Origin: Prevotella sp.
Lineage (GTDB): Bacteria; Bacteroidota; Bacteroidia; Bacteroidales; Bacteroidaceae
NCBI GenBank assembly: GCA_017934525.1
Contig: JAGBJJ010000026.1
Location: 1-36,033 of the forward strand
Length of the DNA stretch: 36,033 bases
Reading direction: 5' to 3'
Positions 15,310-21,570 of this stretch are shown piece by piece; positions within the stretch are counted from its first letter, which is position 1, and every line of letters starts with the position of its first letter. Under the pieces are notes generated by a model, which was not told the DNA's origin, did no database searches, and was given only the letters and a program-made list of their open reading frames with translations. The position numbers and the translations under genes were made by a program.

Positions 15310-16794
15310 TTATTTCTTTTTGATTCGCTTGGTGGTGCCGATGGCTCCCGTCGGGCAGACCAGTCGGCAGAGGTGACAGCCTACGCACTTGGTACCGACG
15401 ATGCGGGGCTGACGGGTCGCGGTGTCGAAGGTGATGGCCTGATGGCCGCCGTCCATGCACGAGATGTAGCAGCGGCCGCAGCCGATGCACCACTCACGGT
15501 CTATCTTCGGGAAGACGATGGTCTCGCGGTTCAGGTGGTCGGGGTTCAGGAACTTCGGTAACTGCTCGCCCACCAACTGCTGCAACTCCGTGATGCTGCG
15601 CTTGCCCATGTAGCGCTGAAGTCCGAGCGTGAGGTCGTCGATGATGCGGTAGCCATACTGCATGACGGCAGTGCATACCTGCACGTTGCTGCAGCCCAGT
15701 TGGATGAACTCCAGTGCGTCGCGCCACGTCTCGATGCCGCCGATGCCGCTGAGTTCAAATTGAGAATTGATAATTGATAATTGACAATTGCTGCGCATCT
15801 GAGCCAGTTCCAAAACATGCCGAAGGGCAATAGGCCGCACGGCACGACCGGAATAGCCCGAGATGGTGCGCTGTCCGGCCACCTCGGCCTCGGCCATCAT
15901 CGTCACCGACTTGATGGTGTTGATGGCCGAGATAGCGTCGGCACCCGCCTCCACGCAGGCCGCGGCAGGCTCGGTGATATGCGTAATGTTGGGCGTCATC
16001 TTCGGGATGACGGGAATCTTCACCGCGCTCTTCACGCAGGCGGTATAGGTCTTCACCAGTTCCGGACTCTGGCCCACGTCGCTGCCCATGCCCTTATGCT
16101 TCATCTGCGGGCACGAGAAGTTCAGTTCCACGGCATCGCAGCCAGCCGCCTCGGCCATCTTCGCCAGATGGGCCCACTCCTCCTCGGTCTGTCCCATAAT
16201 GGAGGCGATGACTACCTTCGTGGGGTAGTCCTGCTTCAACCGCCGTAGGATGTCAAAGTCCATCTCCACGGGGTTCTCGCTCAACTGCTCCATGTTGCGG
16301 AAACCGTAGAAGTCGCCGTGGATGCCATTGTTGTGCATGGCATCGAAGCGGGGCGACACCTCACGGATTTCCTGCAGGCAGATGGTCTTGTAGAACACGC
16401 CCGCCCAGCCCGCATCGAAGGCGCGGGCCACCATCTCGTAGTTGGTGCACACCGCCGACGAGGCGAGGAAGAACGGGTTCTCGCACGGGATGCCGCAGAA
16501 GGTGATGGAAAGGTCTGGGTACGAATCGTCGGCAACGTCGTCGGGATGGATGCTGCGCACCAACTCCTCGATGTGGACGGGGCCGCCCGGATGGATGCAG
16601 GCCTGCTCCGCCCGCTCCAGGTCGGCATCGGTGCAGTCCTTCACCCAGCGCAGGGCGGGCTTGTGGTTGTCGAAACGGATGGCGCGGATGGCCCGTGCCG
16701 GGTCGCCCGTCGCGCAGGCCTTGGTGCAAGGGGCATCCTCGCACAACAGGCAGCGGCTGGCTTCTTCATAGATATTTAATTTCATAGACTTCAT
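15310..16794 (-). CDS. preA: PreA-type NAD-dependent dihydropyrimidine dehydrogenase subunit with extra N-terminal Fe-S domain
   Basis: A 494-residue protein. From about residue 93 it follows E. coli PreA closely: LSITFCGIPCENPFFLASS, then ELNFSCPQM, GSDVGQSPELVKTY, SGYSGRAVRPIALRHV and SGIGGIETW, and two [4Fe-4S] motifs at the end (CIGCGRCYISC and CVGCHLCRLVCP). PreA is the FMN/Fe-S subunit that reduces uracil and thymine with electrons supplied by PreT. Residues 1-90 are not part of normal PreA: EASRCLLCEDAPCTKAC resembles the Fe-S domain at the start of PreT, GltD and mammalian DPD. No PreT gene is in view. The loop before SGIGG is encoded by a short-tandem-repeat patch (15756-15790). The start at 16794 is not fixed by a clear ribosome-binding site; an ATG three codons later is possible. 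Confidence 0.88.
   Translation of the reverse strand: MKSMKLNIYEEASRCLLCEDAPCTKACATGDPARAIRAIRFDNHKPALRWVKDCTDADLERAEQACIHPGGPVHIEELVRSIHPDDVADDSYPDLSITFCGIPCENPFFLASSAVCTNYEMVARAFDAGWAGVFYKTICLQEIREVSPRFDAMHNNGIHGDFYGFRNMEQLSENPVEMDFDILRRLKQDYPTKVVIASIMGQTEEEWAHLAKMAEAAGCDAVELNFSCPQMKHKGMGSDVGQSPELVKTYTACVKSAVKIPVIPKMTPNITHITEPAAACVEAGADAISAINTIKSVTMMAEAEVAGQRTISGYSGRAVRPIALRHVLELAQMRSNCQLSIINSQFELSGIGGIETWRDALEFIQLGCSNVQVCTAVMQYGYRIIDDLTLGLQRYMGKRSITELQQLVGEQLPKFLNPDHLNRETIVFPKIDREWCIGCGRCYISCMDGGHQAITFDTATRQPRIVGTKCVGCHLCRLVCPTGAIGTTKRIKKK
15756..15790. repeat. heptamer-like tandem repeat patch inside preA
   Basis: Units AATTGAG, AATTGAT, AATTGAT and AATTGAC follow each other. On the coding strand the patch gives NCQLSIINSQFEL between QMRS and SGIGG. 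The same loop in E. coli PreA is about four residues shorter with unrelated sequence, so the patch seems to have replaced or extended a surface loop without breaking the frame. Confidence 0.75.
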
Positions 16795-16821
16795 GATTGA
16801 CGGTTTGTAGGGGTGAATGAC

Positions 16822-16989
16822 TTATCTTGCACCGGTGTTGCTGCCACCACCGAAGATGATTAATTCTGTTGTGGGATCTAACCCTGTGTTTTCTATCTCA
16901 GTCACTGTGATTTGTGAAGTGCACAGCATCTGCTGGTGCTGAATCTTCATCATCCGCATCGCGGGTTTCATGTATGCTTGTTTCTTCAT
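16822..16989 (-). CDS. 55-residue peptide of the same small family as 2734-2862
   Basis: An ATG at 16989 opens 55 codons ending in TAA. The peptide starts MKKQAYMKPAMRMMKIQHQQ and continues ITVTEIENTGLD, closing with a Gly-rich end (FGGGSNTGAR). The first 22 residues match the 42-residue peptide upstream of the fimbrillin-like gene: MK(K/R), then YxKPxM, hydrophobic pair, Q-rich, Leu. No signal peptide or membrane segment is seen. It starts six bases after the end of a decayed surface-protein gene and stops 27 bases before preA, so it would be read with that unit. The DNA around its stop (about 16801-16830) is ~24/28 identical to the signal-peptide junction of the remnant near 18100, so its C-terminus may be altered. 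Function unknown. Confidence 0.65.
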   Translation of the reverse strand: MKKQAYMKPAMRMMKIQHQQMLCTSQITVTEIENTGLDPTTELIIFGGGSNTGAR

Positions 16990-16995
16990 TGTGTA

Positions 16996-17286
16996 TTATT
17001 TAATTACGACCTTATGACGATTGTTCACGTAGATTCCCTTAGCGGTTGGCTTGCCACTCAGTTTGCGCCCGTCGAGGGTGTACCATCCGTCGGCAGTTCC
17101 CTGACTCCCTGACTCCTTAGAGATATCCATTCTTACCGCCCTTGCCGCCGTATGCTGTCACATCGTAAACGCCACCCTTGGAGTTGGCCCTTTTATCCTG
17201 CGCACCGCCGGCTCCGCCACCGCCGCCCCTGCCGCCGTCGCCGCCGTTGGCAGCAGCGCAATCATTAAGAAAAACTTTTTCTTCAT
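16996..17286 (-). pseudogene. remnant of a T9SS-type secreted protein (signal peptide + CTD only)
   Basis: An ATG at 17286 starts MKKKFFLMIALL, a signal peptide, but this frame ends in TGA after about 42 codons. A second frame carries a Gly-rich stretch (NGGDGGRGGGGGAGG). A third carries DISKESGSQG, then DGWYTLDGRKLSGKPTAKG and a Lys-ending tail with TAA at 16996. That last part is nearly the same as the C-terminus of the decayed gene at 18549-20775. The body of the protein is missing. The ~150 bases upstream, with promoter and repeat array, are about 90% like those before 20775, so both genes arose by duplication. Confidence 0.75.
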
Positions 17287-17344
17287 CTTTGTTTTTGTAT
17301 TTTTATTGTTTTAATTTTGTTTAGTCTTCGCATAATACTGCCTG

Positions 17345-17352
17345 CAAAGATA
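17345..17352 (-). promoter_or_regulatory. -7 box of array module 1
   Basis: The minus strand reads TATCTTTG then CAGGC, a TAnnTTTG match. It lies 59 bases before the ATG of the surface-protein remnant and 49 bases from the first TTTTG of array 1. Because the remnant, the 55-residue peptide and preA follow without a visible terminator, this promoter may now serve the preA unit. Confidence 0.55.
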
Positions 17353-17400
17353 AACAAAATCCCCCAAAACTGCCGCGCCCAAATGGCCTGCCACGAAAGA

Positions 17401-17493
17401 TTTTGCTGATTTTGAAACAATTTTTGTAAATTTTGAGAGTCACGCCTCGCTCTTTTGTAAATTTTAAGAGTCCAATTGCAGTTTTTGAAAGTC
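17401..17493. repeat. 21-bp phased TTTTGARAGTC array, copy 1
   Basis: TTTTG/TTTTA motifs start at 17401, 17410, 17431, 17462 and 17483; the steps 17410-17431 and 17462-17483 are 21 bp. Motifs are TTTTGAAACAA, TTTTGAGAGTC, TTTTAAGAGTC and TTTTGAAAGTC. It lies upstream of a leftward TAnnTTTG box. Confidence 0.8.
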
Positions 17494-17511
17494 ACCCTGT
17501 GTCTTTAATAC

Positions 17512-17548
17512 AAGAAACCGCCGAGCCCATCTTTCGATGCCTCGGCGG
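17512..17548 (-). terminator. terminator of the small membrane-protein pair
   Basis: On the minus strand CCGCCGAG pairs with CTCGGCGG, with inner arms CATC and GATG, followed by TTTCTT. It lies about 50 bases after the 36-residue gene. A related CCGCCGAG hairpin ends the remnant at 21000, also next to an array. Confidence 0.7.
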
Positions 17549-17595
17549 ATATAATCTTTCAGGTAGATTTTCGGGCAGTCGCCCGTTTCAACAAA

Positions 17596-17706
17596 TCAGA
17601 GCAACCCGTTCATTCTCATCCATTCCTTACCTTTCGGAGTATAGGTATAAATAAGAAATAATAGACAGGGAACTCCCAGAATTAATGCTCCTAAATAAAC
17701 TCCCAT
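17596..17706 (-). CDS. 36-residue single-pass membrane protein
   Basis: An ATG at 17706 opens 36 codons to TGA at 17596. The sequence MGVYLGALILGVPCLLFLIY is one hydrophobic membrane segment, followed by a short basic tail (TPKGKEWMRMNGLL). It starts one base after the stop of the two-segment membrane protein gene, so the two are almost surely translated from the same transcript, and a terminator hairpin follows. I recall such pairs (a ~90-residue two-segment protein and a ~36-residue one ending with a PxGKxWM-like tail) in other Bacteroidales, without assigned function. A partner-type role in the membrane is inference from adjacency only. Confidence 0.65.
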   Translation of the reverse strand: MGVYLGALILGVPCLLFLIYTYTPKGKEWMRMNGLL

Positions 17707-17707
17707 A

Positions 17708-17905
17708 TTACTTGTCCTTTCTTTTATTAGTTAATCTTAAACCTAATGCCAATGCTGAAACAACAATGAACATACCAGTTAGGTAGAGCATTGTCTTATC
17801 CGTAACATCATTGAAGAGCGACGTGATTATCATGCCAGTAAATACATATTTGGCCACATCAATCAGAAAGTCGGCAAACTTCTCTTGTCGCTGATTGACC
17901 ATCAC
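17708..17905 (-). CDS. small two-segment membrane protein, apparently frameshifted near its start
   Basis: The open frame gives 65 residues from a GTG at 17905: VNQRQEKFADFLIDVAKYVF, a first membrane segment (TGMIITSLF), then LYLTGMFIVVSALALGLRL and a basic tail. It may belong to the DUF6722-like small proteins, but that label is from memory and weak. GGAGG lies eight bases before the GTG. The frame also continues upstream without an ATG (KPQINKQLEAAQAEVPK), while the promoter at 18017 leads to an ATG at 17988 (MTTRREKSK) in another frame. The sequence between them holds CCGCAAAG-CCGCAAAT; removing one 8-base copy joins both frames into a 90-residue protein. So this is either a frameshifted gene, a phase-variable one, or a gene using the GTG start. 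Confidence 0.6.
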   Translation of the reverse strand: MMVNQRQEKFADFLIDVAKYVFTGMIITSLFNDVTDKTMLYLTGMFIVVSALALGLRLTNKRKDK

Positions 17906-17984
17906 CTTCGGTACCTCCGCCTGCGCAGCCTCTAACTGCTTGTTGATTTGCGGCTTTGCGGTTTAGACTTCTCGCGTCTCGTAG

Positions 17985-18191
17985 TCATGTCTTCTTACGT
18001 TTTGAGGTTGACGCTGCAAAGATAGTGCAAATCAAGTGAAAAACCAAATTAATTTGAGTTTTTCGCTTGATGCAGCCTATTTTCGGCGGCCTTCGGCGGC
18101 CTGTGGGTGTGAATGGCTTATCTTGCGCCCATGCCCCCTGCACCACAGCGCAGAGCAGGGCGAGGACGGTTAAAATCTTTTTGGTTCGCAT
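17985..18191 (-). pseudogene. signal-peptide remnant of a secreted protein
   Basis: The ATG at 18191 starts MRTKKILTVLALLCAVVQG, then AWAQDKPFTPTG, a clear signal peptide with cleavage site. The core ALLCAVVQGAWA is identical to the signal peptide of the decayed gene ending near 20775. After about 30 residues the sequence turns into a GC-rich direct repeat (CGGCGGCCTT CGGCGGCC) and then runs through the promoter of the next gene, so the body has been lost. What it once encoded cannot be told. Confidence 0.65.
18017..18048 (-). promoter_or_regulatory. promoter of the small membrane-protein pair
   Basis: On the minus strand TTTG and TATCTTTG are separated by exactly 20 bp, the ideal Bacteroidetes -33/-7 layout. 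The -7 box ends 29 bases before the ATG at 17988. Confidence 0.7.
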
Positions 18192-18245
18192 TGTTGTTGC
18201 TGTTGTTATGATTTGTTTTGTCGTTGAATTATTTTTTTCGGGAGT

Positions 18246-18470
18246 TATCGTCACTTACAACCTAACATTCTGTAAACCAGTTTGTTACGGCGTGACAATA
18301 AGCGTGACGAGTGACGATAAAGGTTTCTGGATGCATGCTGTCGTTATTCCCGATGGTGGGAAAAAACTCCCAAAGCGGGTGATTATTAACAGAAGCATCT
18401 TGGTGATAGAACCTTGTCTGTATCCCATCACACTTGTCGTCACTCGTCACATTTGTCGTCACTCGTAATA
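18246..18470. repeat. TCACTCG-type short repeats in inverted orientation, gene-free stretch
   Basis: The ~350 bases between 18192 and 18548 hold no gene I can support. TCGTCACTCGTCAC is tandemly repeated near 18433-18468, and its reverse complement (GTGACGAGTGACGATAA) lies near 18303-18320, with a single ATCGTCAC near 18248. Both ends of the stretch carry an ATTATTTTTTTTC-like run. The layout suggests a small repeat-bordered insertion. Confidence 0.6.
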
Positions 18471-18548
18471 CGTTGATATACATTGCGTTATATTGCCGTG
18501 TAGATAAACTGGTCATAAAATTATTTTTTTTCAAGCTCCGTGGTTCTC

Positions 18549-20775
18549 TCACTTCACCACTACCTTACGACCGTTTACGATGTACAGACCCTTCTTCGTA
18601 GACTTGCCACTCAGTTTGCGCCCGTTGAGGGTGTACCACCCGTCGTCGTCTCCCTGACTCCCTGACTCCTTAGAGATAGTGATGATTCCCGTTGTCTCGC
18701 TGTCGGCGAGGCTGTGCGTGTTCCTGGTCCAGTCGATGCCGATGGTGACGTCGGCGGCGGGCATGGTGAGCGTCGGGGTGCTGGTGGTGGCGTTGGCCAG
18801 GGTGCCGCCGGTGGCGGTGTACTGGCTGAAGGTGTAGCCCGTCTTGCTGCCGTGGCCCACGTTGAGGGTGACGGCCTCGCCGCTGCCGGCGTAGCAGGTG
18901 CCGTCGTACATGATACCCGTTGCCGTGCCGAGGCCGCTGAGGGTCACATCGTCACCGGCGGTGATGGTATAGGCCTGCTTGGCGCCGCTGACGGTGCAGG
19001 CGTTGTCGGGCGAACCAATCTGTGGTGTCACATAGTAGCAGTTAGTGATGGTGCCAGAGGCTCCCTGCAAACCTATGGGATGCATGGACGAGATGTTGTT
19101 GTAGGTTCCCACCTCTAAGCAGTTCTGAAGTGTGGGCGTAGCGCCGTTGCAGTAGCCCCAGATGCCACCGACGTTGGCACGTGGCTCGTACAGACCATTG
19201 ATGGTACCGGCGAAGATGCAGCCGCGGATGGTGGTGGTCGAGTTCTGACCATTGCCGACGATGCCGCCGGCATAGTCGCTGCTGGTGTTCAGCGTAGCGG
19301 TGACGATGCAGTTCTCAATGAGGTTTGTTCCTTCGGCAAAGCCCACGAGGCCTGCCGTATAGGAGAAATTTGAGGTAATGCTGCCCGCTACCCTGAGGTC
19401 CTTGATGGTGGCGTTCTTAATATAGTGGAACGGTGAAATGCCCTGCCAAGGTATGTCATCATGCTCTTTATAGAGGTCTACATTGTATGTCAGCGTGTGC
19501 CCGTCGCCAAGGAAAGTACCTTAACATTCTTCTTCGGCATGGTGAACGTATAGCCGTCAGTGGCATTACCACTTAGGCTGATATCGTTACCGACAGCGTC
19601 CCTCACGGTAATCTCGTCTAACTTGCCTGATGCCACGGTCAGACTGATTGTTTGCCCTGGACACCCTCTGGGTTCAATATCACGAAGTTCTCCAGGGCCA
19701 TATTTTTTGACGTTGATGGTGTAGGGGTACTTGATGGCCTGGGCATACAGGGTGTGGCCCGCGGCTATGGCATCGTCGTACTCGCTCTGCTGAAACGTGT
19801 CGTACATATCTGACACTGAGCCGGAATTCCCACAATATTTACTGGCCTGGTCGTGGTTGACGGTCACGGTGCCGTAGAAAGTGCAGTGGCTGACAGAGGG
19901 TCTGGTATTGTTGATACCTATAATTCCGCCGACGCCACTGTTGCCTCCGGTGTTGGTGACGTTGCCCGTCATGCAACAGTAGCTTACATTACAAGTATTA
20001 AAACCGCAAATGCCACCCAGACGGGCATGGGTGATGGCGTTATAATGCTCGGAACTGACATCGGCCTCCACCCAGCAGTTGTAGATTTCACCATTACCAC
20101 TGTAAGTATAATAGTTATAACCGCAGATACCGCCGATACATGATGCTGAGCCTTTGCCCTGTATCGTGCCCATCACATGGCAGCCTCTCACAATGGAACC
20201 ATCGGCATTATAGCCGCAGATACCACCCGTATAGTCACCGTCTTCATTGACGATGGTGGTCGTTACGGTGCAGTTCTCTATGAGGCCAAAGTTCGTACCG
20301 GCGATGCCACCCAAATAGTTCGCTACGCAGTTGATGGTGCAAACCACGTTGAGGTCATGCACCTCGCCTCCTTTATCAATACAGGAGAACAGGCCCAGAG
20401 TCTCTCCTTCGAGGTCCCATATCTTGTAGGTGATGGTGTGGCCGTTGCCGTAGAACGTGCCTTTGAGACCCTACTTATAGGCAGCGGTTTTGAAGTCTAT
20501 GGGCAGCCACGAGACCGACGTGCCCATGTCGATGTCGGCATCCAGGTAGTAGTTCAGTTCTTTCCATACCTTGTTGCCGTTTAAGCCGGACTCATCGTCG
20601 AAGTGCTCGTTGATGTAGGCCAGTTCGGCAGCCGACGTGATGACCACGACGTTGTGCTTGTCCTTGTACGTGCCGTAGAAATTCGGCTCCGACTTGTCAG
20701 GGTAGCCGTAGTCGTCGGCCCACGCCCCCTGCACAACCGCGCAGAGTAGGGCAATCAGTAAGAAAATCTTTTCAT
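18549..20775 (-). pseudogene. GLUG-repeat T9SS-type surface protein broken by several lesions
   Basis: Three open stretches together look like one protein: a signal peptide (LLIALLCAVVQGAWA), many GLUG-type beta-helix repeats (YLGGIAGTNFG, YTGGICGYNADG, GVGGIIGINN, AGGIVGNGQN) and a type-A T9SS C-terminus (DGWYTLNGRKLSG, then GLYIVNGRKV). Lesions seen: the only ATG (20775) is out of frame with the signal peptide, as if one A was lost from ATGAAAAA; an in-frame TAG at 20471-20473 splits TAAYK from GLKGTFYGNGHT; and near 19490-19502 the frame changes where a TMPKKNV segment runs into GTFLGDGHTL, probably an out-of-frame deletion between repeat units. The gene keeps an intact-looking promoter module with array 2. 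Intact relatives would be cell-surface proteins, probably adhesins. Confidence 0.8.
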
Positions 20776-20831
20776 TGTTGCTTTGTATTTTTATTGTTTT
20801 AATTTCGTTTAGTCTTTGCGTATACTGCCTG

Positions 20832-20839
20832 CAAAGATA
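20832..20839 (-). promoter_or_regulatory. -7 box of array module 2
   Basis: The minus strand reads TATCTTTG then CAGGC, 57 bases before the ATG at 20775 and 48 bases from the first TTTTG of array 2. The surrounding ~150 bases are a near copy of module 1. Confidence 0.55.
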
Positions 20840-20886
20840 AACAAAATCCCCAAAACTGTCGCGCCCAAATCGTCCGCCACGAAAGA

Positions 20887-20948
20887 TTTTGCTGATTTTG
20901 AAACATTTTTTGTAAATTTTGAAAGTCCAATTGCAGATTTTGAGAGTC
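20887..20948. repeat. 21-bp phased TTTTGARAGTC array, copy 2
   Basis: TTTTG motifs start at 20887, 20896, 20917 and 20938; the last two steps are each exactly 21 bp. Motifs are TTTTGAAACAT, TTTTGAAAGTC and TTTTGAGAGTC. Confidence 0.8.
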
Positions 20949-20993
20949 AAAAATTATCCGCCGAGGCTCTCTTGTCAGCAAGAATCTCGGCGG
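20949..20993 (-). terminator. terminator after the ATPase remnant
   Basis: On the minus strand CCGCCGAG pairs with CTCGGCGG, with inner arms TCTTG/CAAGA, followed by ATAATTTTT. It begins six bases after the TAG at 21000. Confidence 0.7.
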
Positions 20994-20999
20994 ATAAAT

Positions 21000-21182
21000 C
21001 TATTTCTGGAACAAATCTTCCATGGTGACTATCCTGTCGAAGCGGGAGGCGTATTCGTTTCTTTTCAGACCGTATGTGGTTACCAGTACTGACATGACGG
21101 TTTTCTTATTCCCGACTATCTCCTGTACGCGCTCCGCTCGTCTAAGGAGGGTCTTGTTTCCCTTGTTGTTTATTTTCAGCCA
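21000..21182 (-). pseudogene. C-terminal remnant of a Bacteroidales AAA-type ATPase
   Basis: About 55 codons remain: NKTLLRRAERVQEIVGNKKT, then VMSVLVTTYGLKRNEY and RFDRIVTMEDLF before the stop. This resembles the C-terminal end of the DUF4143-type or related AAA ATPases that are numerous in Bacteroidales (recognition from memory: the TTYG motif and the final T(L/M)xDLF). No Walker motifs and no ATG at a sensible place remain. A good promoter (21183-21214) stands directly before it and a terminator after it, so the promoter and the 3' end of the original gene survive while the body is deleted. Confidence 0.6.
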
Positions 21183-21214
21183 CAAAGATAATAAAAGCCA
21201 TTCGTTTGGCCAAA
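21183..21214 (-). promoter_or_regulatory. promoter in front of the ATPase remnant
   Basis: Minus strand TTTG, then exactly 20 bp, then TATCTTTG: a full -33/-7 match. It now drives only the ~55-codon remnant. An 18-bp hairpin lies ten bases upstream of the -33. Confidence 0.65.
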
Positions 21215-21223
21215 TATTATGCG

Positions 21224-21271
21224 AATAATCAGCCAAGACAATATAAAATTTACTTGTTTTGGCTGATTATT
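21224..21271. repeat. 18-bp inverted repeat with 12-base AT loop
   Basis: AATAATCAGCCAAGACAA (21224-21241) pairs with TTGTTTTGGCTGATTATT (21254-21271) with one G-T wobble; the loop is TATAAAATTTAC. There is no T-run after it on either strand, so it does not look like a terminator. Confidence 0.85.
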
Positions 21272-21353
21272 CCAAATCGTTTGATTGCATATCCTCCATT
21301 GTTTTGGCAAACCTGCGCGAGCACGTCCATCGTGTCGGGAAACGACTGGGTGT

Positions 21354-21500
21354 TTACTTGACGTATTTCTTCGTGTTTTGGATATACACTCCAGTATGCG
21401 GCTCGTCATTTAGTTGCTCGCCGGCCAGATTGTAGATGGCGGCAGACCGGGTAGGCATAGCGGCCTTGGGAGATCCTACGTTTTTTGTTTCATCATTTCT
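21354..21500 (-). pseudogene. isolated T9SS-type C-terminal domain remnant
   Basis: In one minus frame the sequence reads SAAIYNLAGEQLNDEPHTGV, then YIQNTKKYVK and TAA at 21354. This has the shape of the C-terminal sorting domain seen on the giant LRR protein and the phosphatase. A TAG at 21501-21503 stands upstream in frame and no signal peptide or body is present, so it is the 3' stump of a deleted secreted protein gene. Confidence 0.6.
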
Positions 21501-21519
21501 CTACCGAACGGATGTTACG
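21497..21519. repeat. 23-bp segment identical to part of the TolC-like gene
   Basis: The 23 bases starting TTCTCTACCGAACGG are repeated exactly, in the same orientation, at 24172-24194. There they encode RNIRSVE, a motif conserved in NodT/TolC outer membrane factors. The copy here lies beside the CTD remnant and in a frame that soon stops. Confidence 0.85.
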
Positions 21520-21570
21520 ACACCAGCCGTAATCATCAAAACATATAAATCCTGTACCATTCGCTTTTTG

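Noticed and set aside
17283-17495. Minus-strand frame of 70 codons over array 1
   Set aside because: It lies in the promoter and array region, has no protein-like composition and is open because of the repeat period.
18262-18552. Minus-strand frame of 96 codons downstream of the decayed GLUG gene
   Set aside because: It overlaps the preceding stop, contains the TCACTCG repeats as codons and shows no recognisable domain or start site.
18549-20775. Use of TAG as a sense codon in this organism
   Set aside because: The locus has further independent lesions, and the giant and pump genes stay open with ordinary stops, so plain gene decay explains the TAG.
21224-21271. 18-bp inverted repeat as a terminator
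   Set aside because: Neither strand has a T-run after the stem, and the real terminator of the neighbouring remnant is at 20949-20993.
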